From positions 1 through 64,000 of the forward strand of contig NZ_CXOO01000034.1 of assembly GCF_001269385.1 (NCBI RefSeq): a DNA stretch of 64,000 nucleotides, read 5' to 3'. Below, one piece after another: positions 15,627 to 22,871 of this stretch. The notes below the pieces were generated by a model. It did not search any database and was not told the DNA's origin. It saw only the letters and a program-made list of their open reading frames with translations. This DNA comes from Limnohabitans sp. DM1. GTDB taxonomy: Bacteria; Pseudomonadota; Gammaproteobacteria; Burkholderiales; Burkholderiaceae_C. The position numbers and the translations under genes are program-made. Position 1 is the stretch's first letter. Every line of letters begins with the position of its first letter.

Positions 15627-16902
15627 ACTGGAGGTCTGGCTGTTTGCCGATCATGTGGGCACCCTGTTCTTGCGGGATGGTCGTCTGAATTTCCGCTACG
15701 ACCCGGCTTGGCTTGGCAAGTCGAATGCGGTGGCGCTTTCCGTTTCGCTGCCGCTGCGGGCGGAGCCCTTTGATGACCACCAAAGCCGCCCCTTCTTTGC
15801 GGGTCTGCTGCCCGAGGGGCAGCTGCGCCGCGTGATTGCGCGGCAATTGCAGATTTCGGGTCAAAACGATTACGCCTTGTTGGACCATATCGGTGGTGAA
15901 TGTGCCGGGGCCGTGACCTTTCTGGTGCCAGGGCAGACCCCGCCTGTGCCCAGCAGCGCTGACGATGTGCAATGGCTGAGTGACGGGGAGGTCGTGGCCA
16001 TCCTGGACGAGTTGCCGCGTCGCCCCATGCTGGCGGGGCAGGATGGGTTGCGGCTTTCCCTGGCCGGTGCGCAGGACAAACTACCGGTCGTTTTTGATGG
16101 GGAGCGTATAGGTTTGCCGCGCAACGGCACGCCCAGCTCTCACATCTTGAAGCCGCCGATTCATGCCGTGGAGGACAGCGTGATCAACGAGGGTTTTTGC
16201 ATGGCGCTGGCCGAAGCCATGCATCTGAGACCCGCCAAGTCAACAATGCATGCGGTCTTGGACCGTCCCTTCTTGTTGGTGGAGCGCTATGACCGAACCC
16301 TGGACGCGCAAGGGCATCTGTTGCGTGTGCACCAAGAGGACTTTTGCCAGTCGCTGGGCGTGGTGCCTGAAATGAAATACCAAAACGAAGGTGGTCCGGA
16401 CTTGGCTCAGTGTTTCGATCTCGTTCGCCGTGTCACGCGCCCCAGTGCGCCCCACGTTTTGCGTTTGTTCGATGCTGTGATCTTCAATGCCTTGATCGGC
16501 AACCACGATGCCCATGCCAAGAATTTCTCGCTGTTGTATGCGGGTCAGACGCCTGTTTTGGCACCGTTTTATGACCTGCTCTCAACGGCTGTGTATCCGA
16601 CGCTGACGCCCAAGATGGCCATGAAGATCGGCAGCCAATACAAGTTCAGCGAAGTTCAGGCACGGCATTGGGAGCAGTTTGCGCAAAGTGCAGGGCTGGC
16701 CAAGGCAGCGGCCAGAAAACGCATCTTGGAATTGGCCAAAGCACTGCCCGGTGCCGCCCGCTCACGCCAGCAAGCCACCCACACCCCATTTGCCGGAAAT
16801 GCCGTGGTGGAGCGCATTGTGATGTTGATCGAACAGCGCTGCGCTTTGACGGTTCAACGGCTCAGCGCCCCGGTGACCGATGAGGATGTTTCACCCGATT
16901 GA
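15616..16902 (+). CDS. hipA: HipA-type serine/threonine kinase toxin
   Basis: 428 residues, full length for HipA. The domain order is the N-terminal DUF (1-110, FAGLLPEGQLRRVIARQL), the ejectable P-loop/autophosphorylation segment RLSLAGAQDKLPVV with Ser148, the catalytic loop NHDAHAKNFSL with Asp298 and Asn303, and the metal-binding Asp320 in FYDLLS. HipA enzymes phosphorylate tRNA synthetases (GltX) and stop growth, giving persistence. ATG at 15616 follows GAAGGATCTGACG inside hipB; 16 upstream codons are rejected. All visible catalytic residues are intact, so the toxin is probably functional. The target in this host is not known. Confidence 0.9.
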   Translation: MAHELEVWLFADHVGTLFLRDGRLNFRYDPAWLGKSNAVALSVSLPLRAEPFDDHQSRPFFAGLLPEGQLRRVIARQLQISGQNDYALLDHIGGECAGAVTFLVPGQTPPVPSSADDVQWLSDGEVVAILDELPRRPMLAGQDGLRLSLAGAQDKLPVVFDGERIGLPRNGTPSSHILKPPIHAVEDSVINEGFCMALAEAMHLRPAKSTMHAVLDRPFLLVERYDRTLDAQGHLLRVHQEDFCQSLGVVPEMKYQNEGGPDLAQCFDLVRRVTRPSAPHVLRLFDAVIFNALIGNHDAHAKNFSLLYAGQTPVLAPFYDLLSTAVYPTLTPKMAMKIGSQYKFSEVQARHWEQFAQSAGLAKAAARKRILELAKALPGAARSRQQATHTPFAGNAVVERIVMLIEQRCALTVQRLSAPVTDEDVSPD

Positions 16903-16922
16903 AGTGACGGATGCGCAGCGCC

Positions 16923-17090
16923 TCAAAACCGCCCCAGCGCCTGCATCTTCCAAGCCAGCCAGAGCTTGCGCAGCGGCGTAAGCGCAATGCGCTGCTGCAG
17001 CAACTTATAGCCCGAAGCTTCGATCTCGCGCAGCAGACTGCGGTAGATACTGGCAAATATGAGGCCGGTCTTTGCGCGCGGCAGTCAACT
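16923..17090 (-). pseudogene. hpnD 3'-end fragment (copy 2, about 168 bp)
   Basis: Begins at the stop codon, 20 bases after the hipA stop, and matches the last part of intact hpnD from 19743 on with about 85 percent identity. Of the first 49 bases 46 match, and the next 70 bases carry about a dozen changes. Reading on the minus strand from the stop it keeps an open frame of about 49 codons. It includes LLREIEASG and then QRIALTPLRKLWLAWKMQAL, with conservative changes against the intact copy (Phe to Tyr, Met to Ile). A one-base indel near 17070 ends the alignment. The nrdJ 5' region begins inside the fragment. Confidence 0.85.
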
Positions 17091-17190
17091 GGCGTATGCG
17101 CAAACCACAGATGCAGATTTTTTTGACAAATGGCAAACCATGGCCCGCAGGGTGTCGGTAGCCTCAAGGACAAACTGCTGTGATCACTTG

Positions 17191-19674
17191 ATGGAAAACC
17201 GAATGAACCGAGCTGCTGAAGACCCCCAGTTGTCCGGCGCCTTGCCGCAGCTGCCGCCACAGCCCATCAGCAGGGATGTGCTGAAGGAAAAATACCTCAA
17301 GGACGATGAAAGCAGCATTGAGGAATTGTTTGACCGTGTGGCCCGCGCATTGGCCAGTGTGGAAAAGCCCGAGCTGCGGGCCGAATACGAGCAGAAGTTC
17401 CGGCGCAATCTGGAGGCGGGTGCCATCGGCGCAGGCCGCATCATGAGCGCTGCAGGCACCGGCATTGCCGCGACCTTGATCAACTGCTTTGTGCAGCCCG
17501 TGGGCGACTGCATTCAGGGGCGTGACGAGGGCGGCTATCCCGGCATTTACGAGGCGCTGCGCGAGGCGGCCGAGACCATGCGCCGGGGCGGGGGCGTGGG
17601 TTATGACTTTTCCCGAATTCGACCCAAGGGGGCAAGGGTCAAGGCCACGGCTTCCACGGCGTCGGGGCCTTGCAGTTACATCAATGTGTTTGACCAGTCG
17701 TGTGCCACCGTGGAAAGCGCAGGTGCCCGGCGCGGCGCGCAAATGGGCGTGCTGCGCATCGACCACCCGGACGTCATGGCGTTCATCACCGCCAAGCGCA
17801 CGCCAGGGCGGTGGAACAACTTCAACGTGTCGGTGGGCGTGAGTGACGCCTTCATCGAAGCAGTGCAAGGCGACCGCAGCTGGGACTTGGTGCACGCCGC
17901 CCACCCTGGGCACGATCAGATCCAGCAGGGCGCCCATCCACGCGATGACGGCCAATGGGTGTACCAAAGTCTGCGTGCGCGTGACTTGTGGGACACCATC
18001 ATGCGTTCGGCCTACGACTTTGCAGAGCCTGGCATTTTGTTTCTGGACCTGATCAACCGCGACAACAATCTGCGCGCCATCGAATCGATCAGCGCGACCA
18101 ATCCTTGCGGCGAACAGCCCCTGCCGCCTTACGGCTGCTGTGACCTTGGCCCGGTGATCCTGCCGCGTTTTGTGCGCCATCCTTTTGGGCATGGGGGCGA
18201 GGCTGCGTTTGACTTTGAGGCCTTTGCCCAAAGCGTGGCCTTGCAGGTGCGCGCACTGGACAACGTGTTGGACCTGACGCATTGGCCTTTGCCCGAGCAA
18301 GAGCAGGAAGCCCAGGCCAAGCGCCGCATTGGCGTGGGTTTCACGGGGCTGGGCGATGCACTGGTCATGCTGGGCCTGCGCTACAACGCCCCCGAAGGGC
18401 GTGACATGGCGCAACAAATTGCCCGCTGCATGCGCAATGCCGCTTACACCGCATCGGTCGATCTGGCACGCGAGAAGGGCGCCTTTGCCTTGTTTGATGC
18501 CGATGTTTACCTGGTCGAGGGCACTTTTGCCAGCCGCTTGCCTGAGGCGATCCGGGCAGATATACGGGCGCACGGCATCCGCAACAGCCATTTGCTGTCG
18601 ATCGCGCCCACGGGCACGGTGAGCCTGGCCTTTGCCGACAACGCGTCCAATGGCATCGAGCCCGCGTTTTCGTGGACCTACACCCGCAAAAAGCGCGAGG
18701 CCGACGGGACGCGCACCGAGTACGAAGTGCAGGACCACGCCTGGCGCCTGTACCGGGCGCTGGGTGGCGACATGGCGCATTTGCCTGCCGCATTCGTGGG
18801 TGCCATGGACATGAGCGCCAACGAGCACATTGCCATGATGGAGGCGGTGCAGCCGTTCGTGGACACCGCCATCTCCAAAACGGTGAATGTGCCCGCCGAT
18901 TACCCCTATGAAGATTTCAAGGGCCTGTATCTGCAGGCCTGGCGTGCGGGGCTCAAGGGATTGGCCACTTACCGGCCCAATGCTATTTTGGGTTCGGTGC
19001 TTGCGCTGACGCCCGACAAGGCTCCGCCGCCTGCAGCAGCCACGCCTGCCGCTGCAGTGGACCCAATGCGCACCGTGATCGAAAGCCGTCCCAAAGGTGC
19101 GCTGGATGCAGTGGCCGAAAAAATCGAGTACTGGACCCACGAAGGTCACAAGACCTTGTACCTGATCGTTTCCTTTTTGCCCGTGCCGCGTGCCGATGGT
19201 CAAGGCAGTGTGGACCGGGCCATCGAGTTTTTCATGCCCGTGGGCCAAAGTGGTGAGTCGCAGCAGTGGATCACGGCCAGCATGCGCTTGTTGTCACTGG
19301 CGGCGCGCGGCGGCTTTCTGGAGCGAGCGCTGAGTGACATGTGCAAGGTGGCCTGGGACCGTGGCCCCGTGCGCCATGGACACAAAGTCCGGGAAGACGG
19401 CACCCGCATCCCGTTGTGGCACGACTCCGAAGTGGCCGCCATTGCTTTTGCGGTGCAGAACATTCTGGCTTTGCGTGCACGGCGCAACGAGTCGCCCGAA
19501 CAGTTGGCTTTGCCCCTGGCTGTGCAAGATGTGCCGCTCGCCACGCCTGTGGAGCCCAAGGGGCTAAGGGTCATGGCAGGAAAAAAATGTCCCGATTGCG
19601 GGGCGCACGCTGTGATTCGCAAGGATGGCTGCGACTTTTGTACACAGTGCGGATACGTCGGCGCTTGCGGTTGA
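17191..19674 (+). CDS. nrdJ: adenosylcobalamin-dependent (class II) ribonucleotide reductase
   Basis: 827 residues; makes deoxyribonucleotides by B12-dependent radical chemistry without an oxygen requirement. The first active-site Cys region is ASGPCSYINVFDQSCATVES. The Asn-Cys-Glu triad lies in ISATNPCGEQPLPPYGCC, followed by SIAPTGTVSLAFADNASNG. A C-terminal DUF-type extension ends in a Zn ribbon (KCPDCGAH ... CDFCTQCGY) that probably re-reduces the active site. Start: the frame is open from 17059, but the upstream part runs through the hpnD fragment. ATG at 17191 or 17203 fits the family better; neither has a strong Shine-Dalgarno. It is convergent with hpnD, with a 68-base gap. No cobalamin riboswitch is apparent. 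Confidence 0.92.
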   Translation: MENRMNRAAEDPQLSGALPQLPPQPISRDVLKEKYLKDDESSIEELFDRVARALASVEKPELRAEYEQKFRRNLEAGAIGAGRIMSAAGTGIAATLINCFVQPVGDCIQGRDEGGYPGIYEALREAAETMRRGGGVGYDFSRIRPKGARVKATASTASGPCSYINVFDQSCATVESAGARRGAQMGVLRIDHPDVMAFITAKRTPGRWNNFNVSVGVSDAFIEAVQGDRSWDLVHAAHPGHDQIQQGAHPRDDGQWVYQSLRARDLWDTIMRSAYDFAEPGILFLDLINRDNNLRAIESISATNPCGEQPLPPYGCCDLGPVILPRFVRHPFGHGGEAAFDFEAFAQSVALQVRALDNVLDLTHWPLPEQEQEAQAKRRIGVGFTGLGDALVMLGLRYNAPEGRDMAQQIARCMRNAAYTASVDLAREKGAFALFDADVYLVEGTFASRLPEAIRADIRAHGIRNSHLLSIAPTGTVSLAFADNASNGIEPAFSWTYTRKKREADGTRTEYEVQDHAWRLYRALGGDMAHLPAAFVGAMDMSANEHIAMMEAVQPFVDTAISKTVNVPADYPYEDFKGLYLQAWRAGLKGLATYRPNAILGSVLALTPDKAPPPAAATPAAAVDPMRTVIESRPKGALDAVAEKIEYWTHEGHKTLYLIVSFLPVPRADGQGSVDRAIEFFMPVGQSGESQQWITASMRLLSLAARGGFLERALSDMCKVAWDRGPVRHGHKVREDGTRIPLWHDSEVAAIAFAVQNILALRARRNESPEQLALPLAVQDVPLATPVEPKGLRVMAGKKCPDCGAHAVIRKDGCDFCTQCGYVGACG

Positions 19675-19742
19675 AGGTTTGAGGCCCTCGTGCGCTGCAT
19701 GAGGGCCAAACTCGCTCTTTCACAGGGGCGTGCCCCACGTCC

Positions 19743-20582
19743 TCAAAACCGCCCCAGCGCCTGCATCTTCCACGCCAGCCACAGTTTGCGCAGCGGCGTG
19801 AGCGCGATGCGCTGGTGCAGCACCTGAAAGCCCGAGGCTTCGATTTCGCGCAGCAAGGTGCGGTAGATGCTGGCCATCATCAGGCCGGGTTTTTGGGCGC
19901 GGCGGTCGGCCACAGGCAGCAGGGCCAGGGCTTCGTCGTACAGGGCGTGGGCGCGGTCGGTCTGGAACTTCATCAGCGCGGTGAAGCGGTCTGAATAGTC
20001 GCGTTGCATCAGGTCTTGGGCTTTGACGCCAAAGCGTTGCTGCTCGTCCAGCGGCAGGTAGATGCGCCCGCGCATGGCGTCTTCGCCCACGTCGCGGATG
20101 ATGTTGGTCATCTGAAAAGCCAGGCCCAGCTTGTGGGCGTAGGCGGTGGTGGCCTCGTCGGTCTGGCCAAAGATGCGGGCGGCGACTTCGCCCACCACAC
20201 CGGCCACCAGGTGGCAGTAGGTCGTGAGGCCCGCAAAGTCCAGATAACGGGTTTGGTTCAGGTCCATCTGGCAGCCTTCGATCACGGCCATCAGGTGGCG
20301 GCTTTCAATGCCGAAGGCAGGGGCCAGGGGCATGAGGGCGTGCATGACCGGGTGGCTGGGCTGGCCTGCATAGGCTTGTTGCACTTCTTTTTGCCACCAG
20401 GCGAGTTTGGTGGCAGCCACGCTGGGGTCTTTGATTTCATCGACCACGTCGTCCACTTCGCGGCAAAACGCATAAAAGGCGGTGATGGCCGCACGCCGCT
20501 CGGGGGGCAAAAACAGGAAGGCGTAATAGAAGCTGCTGCCCGAGGCGGCGGCTTTTTGCTGGACGTAGTCTTGCGGGCTCAT
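19743..20582 (-). CDS. hpnD: presqualene diphosphate synthase (squalene/phytoene synthase family)
   Basis: 279 residues. Condenses two farnesyl diphosphates at the start of squalene and hopanoid synthesis. The first Asp-rich motif is FCREVDDVVDEI (about 43-54) and the second is NIIRDVGEDAMRGRIYLP (about 173-190); both hold the DxxxD pattern that binds Mg-diphosphate. YAHKLGLAFQMTN precedes the second motif. Ninety-six upstream codons of open frame are rejected because ATG at 20582 starts the family N-terminus (MSPQDYVQQKAAASGSSFYY). It starts 14 bases after the stop of the partner gene, with no strong Shine-Dalgarno, so coupling is likely. Its 3' end is duplicated twice to the left. Confidence 0.87.
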   Translation of the reverse strand: MSPQDYVQQKAAASGSSFYYAFLFLPPERRAAITAFYAFCREVDDVVDEIKDPSVAATKLAWWQKEVQQAYAGQPSHPVMHALMPLAPAFGIESRHLMAVIEGCQMDLNQTRYLDFAGLTTYCHLVAGVVGEVAARIFGQTDEATTAYAHKLGLAFQMTNIIRDVGEDAMRGRIYLPLDEQQRFGVKAQDLMQRDYSDRFTALMKFQTDRAHALYDEALALLPVADRRAQKPGLMMASIYRTLLREIEASGFQVLHQRIALTPLRKLWLAWKMQALGRF

Positions 20583-20596
20583 GGGCTGGGATTGTC

Positions 20597-21625
20597 TCAC
20601 TGCGAAAGGCTCTGAAATTCTCGGTCCAGGGCATGGGGCGAGGCCAGCCGCCAAATCAGCCGCCAGAGCAAGGCGCGCATTTCGTGGCGCGGCATTTTCA
20701 CGCGCTGGGTCAGGGCTTGCGGGCCGGCCTGGCGCAGCAGGGCCACAGTGCGGGCGCCGATCAGGGCGGGCAAAGCGCAGGCCAGGCGCAGGCGGCGGCT
20801 GCTCAGGCATTGGCTGTAATGCAGGCCTTCGCTCAGTTGGGTGTGGGTTTGCTGCAGGTACTCGCCCCACAAGGGGACCAATAGTTGCAGTGTAGCGGCA
20901 TCACCCGTGCGAGCGGCTTGCCTGAGCTGCTCGGGGCTCAGGCCCAGTGGGGCCAGGCGCGCCTCAGGCAAGTAGCAGCGGCCCGCAGCCAGGTCGGCCC
21001 CGGCGTCGCGCAGGATGTTGAGCCTTTGCAGGCCCATGCCATAGGCTCGGCCTGCCAGACGCATGGCGTCTGCGCTTTGGGTGGCAAAGCCGGGCAGGTG
21101 ACGCTCGCACAGCTCGGTCCAGAACTCGCCCACGCAACCGGCCACGAGCCAGGTGTAGTCGTCCAGTTCAAATTCGGTCGCCAAGGCTGCAGGCCCTTGG
21201 CCAAAGCGCTGAACATCCAGCACCTGCCCGCGTGTGATGTGGCCCAGCACCCAGCGCACACTGGCCTGGTCGTCGGGGGCCAGGTCGTGCAGCAGGGGCA
21301 GGCAGTCGGGCAGGGCCTGCATCAGCGCCCGCTCATGCGGGTCGGTTTGGTGGCGGGCAAACTCGCTGAGCAGGCTCTGGATTGCTTGCAGGGACCCTGC
21401 GGGTGATTGAATCGCTTGGGCCAGGCCAGACAGCAATGCCAGGCGTTCGGCGGCAGGCTGGGCCGTGGTGTCGGCCACGGTGTCGGTGGCCCGGGCCAGC
21501 AGATAGCCCACCGCAATGGGGCCTTGCAGGGCGGGTGGCAGCAGGCGGATCGTCAGGTAAAACGAGCGCGAAACGCCGCGTAAAAGAGGCAGTTGCTTGC
21601 GGGTCAAAAGAGTGGAGGCGGGCAT
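20597..21625 (-). CDS. squalene/phytoene synthase family protein (farnesyltransferase-like)
   Basis: 342 residues, a second trans-isoprenyl diphosphate synthase of the head-to-head family. SRSFYLTIRLLPPAL and ARATDTVADT carry the first DxxxD. NILRDAGADLAAGRCYLPE carries the second. This version resembles the long farnesyl-diphosphate farnesyltransferase branch more than HpnC. With hpnD it may make squalene or another C30 product; hopanoid cyclase genes are not in the window. The two genes form an operon (14-base gap). Gene symbol withheld because the HpnC/SQS assignment is unsure. Confidence 0.75.
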   Translation of the reverse strand: MPASTLLTRKQLPLLRGVSRSFYLTIRLLPPALQGPIAVGYLLARATDTVADTTAQPAAERLALLSGLAQAIQSPAGSLQAIQSLLSEFARHQTDPHERALMQALPDCLPLLHDLAPDDQASVRWVLGHITRGQVLDVQRFGQGPAALATEFELDDYTWLVAGCVGEFWTELCERHLPGFATQSADAMRLAGRAYGMGLQRLNILRDAGADLAAGRCYLPEARLAPLGLSPEQLRQAARTGDAATLQLLVPLWGEYLQQTHTQLSEGLHYSQCLSSRRLRLACALPALIGARTVALLRQAGPQALTQRVKMPRHEMRALLWRLIWRLASPHALDREFQSLSQ

Positions 21626-21643
21626 GTGTAGGCATATTGTCGC

Positions 21644-21692
21644 TTGACAGAATGCAGGGCTTTGCTTAAATTACTAACCAGTCAGTCATTAA
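21644..21692 (+). promoter_or_regulatory. sigma70-type promoter with TetR-like operator
   Basis: TTGACA (21644-21649), a 17-base spacer and TAAATT (21667-21672) make a good -35/-10 pair upstream of the efflux genes. Immediately downstream, ACTAACCAGTCAGT (21673-21686) is a near-palindrome (10 of 14 positions symmetrical) with the ACTnACC/GTnAGT look of TetR-family efflux operators. No tetR gene is adjacent, so the regulator would be encoded elsewhere. Confidence 0.6.
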
Positions 21693-21710
21693 TTTCAGGG
21701 TGGTTTTTCC

Positions 21711-22865
21711 ATGTTTCATTTCTCTTTGCCTCAAGGGCCAGGGCGTTGGGCGCTTCGCTTGAGTGTGGTTTCGGCGTTCACGGCGGTGGCTTTGTTGTCG
21801 GCCTGTTCGCGACAGGAGGCGGTTCAGGAGCCGGTTCGCTCAGTCAAGCTGCTCACGGTGGGTAGCTCGGTGCTCAATGCCCAGGGTGAATACGCCGCCG
21901 AAGTGCGTGCCCGGGTCGAGTCGCGTCTGGGTTTTCGGGTGGGGGGCAAACTGGTGCAGCGCCAGGCCGAGGCCGGTCAGCGTGTGGGCGCAGGTCAGGT
22001 GCTGGCCCAAATAGATGCGCAGGATTACCAATTGGGGGCGCAGGCGGCCTTGGCCGGTGTGACAGCCGCCCAGACCCAGCGCGATTTGGCGGCCGCCGAG
22101 TTCAAGCGTTTCGAAGCATTGAAGGCTCAAAACTTCATCAGCGGCGTGGAGTTAGAGCGCCGCGAAGCCAGTCTGAAAGCGGCCGAAGCCACGTTGGCGC
22201 AGGTCAAGGCGCAGGCCCAGGCCCAAAGCAATCAGGCGGGCTATGCAAAGTTGCAAGCCACGGCTGCGGGGGTGATCACCGCTGTGGATGCTGAAATCGG
22301 CCAAGTGGTGTCGGCCGGGCAGCCGGTGGTGCGTCTGGCGCATGACGGCCCGCGCGATGCGGTGTTTGCAGTGTCGGATCAGGCCATTTTGGCGATCAAG
22401 CCCGGACAAACCATGCAGGCGGTCTGGCCGGGGACGGGCCAGATCTTTAAAGGCCGGGTGCGCGAAGTGGGGGCTGGGGCCGATCCGGTGACCCGCACTT
22501 ACACGGTCAAGCTGGCGCTGGAGGCGGCGGATCGCCTGCCTTTGGGCGCCACACTGACGGTGCTGGCGGCCGATGAGGCACCGCGCACAGCACAAGTCAT
22601 CAAGCTGCCCACCAGCGCGCTTCGCCAGGAAGGTGCAGGCAGTGCGGTTTGGGTGTTGGACGAAGCGACCATGACGGTGCGTTTGCAGCCCGTGCAAGTG
22701 AGCACGGTCGATGGCAATGAGGTGGTGATCGCGTCTGGCCTGAGCGTGGGCCAAAAGGTGGTGAGTGCCGGGGTGCATGTCTTGTCGCCGGGGCAGAAGG
22801 TCTCGGTGTACAGCGCACCGGCACCCGCCCCCGTCACAGCGGCTTCTGCTGCAACCCAGCGGTGA
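21711..22865 (+). CDS. RND efflux system periplasmic adaptor (membrane fusion protein)
   Basis: 384 residues. A lipoprotein signal ends ALLSACS (Cys about 27). It is followed by the barrel-sandwich/lipoyl half EVRARVESRLGFRVGGKLVQ, a coiled-coil hairpin of about residues 100-170 rich in Ala, Glu and Gln (AALAGVTAAQTQRDLAAAE, LKAAEATLAQVKAQAQ), the second lipoyl half (ATAAGVITAVDAEIGQVV), and the C-terminal beta-barrel. It bridges the inner-membrane RND pump to an outer-membrane channel. It precedes the pump gene by six bases. No TolC-like gene is present here. Confidence 0.9.
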   Translation: MFHFSLPQGPGRWALRLSVVSAFTAVALLSACSRQEAVQEPVRSVKLLTVGSSVLNAQGEYAAEVRARVESRLGFRVGGKLVQRQAEAGQRVGAGQVLAQIDAQDYQLGAQAALAGVTAAQTQRDLAAAEFKRFEALKAQNFISGVELERREASLKAAEATLAQVKAQAQAQSNQAGYAKLQATAAGVITAVDAEIGQVVSAGQPVVRLAHDGPRDAVFAVSDQAILAIKPGQTMQAVWPGTGQIFKGRVREVGAGADPVTRTYTVKLALEAADRLPLGATLTVLAADEAPRTAQVIKLPTSALRQEGAGSAVWVLDEATMTVRLQPVQVSTVDGNEVVIASGLSVGQKVVSAGVHVLSPGQKVSVYSAPAPAPVTAASAATQR

Positions 22866-22871
22866 TGCCCC

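Noticed and set aside
17059-17190. Cobalamin riboswitch upstream of nrdJ
   Set aside because: No B12-box-like sequence found; the region derives from the hpnD end.
17164-19248. 694-codon minus-strand frame opposite nrdJ
   Set aside because: Low-complexity His/Gly-rich translation with no motif, opposite a well-supported enzyme.
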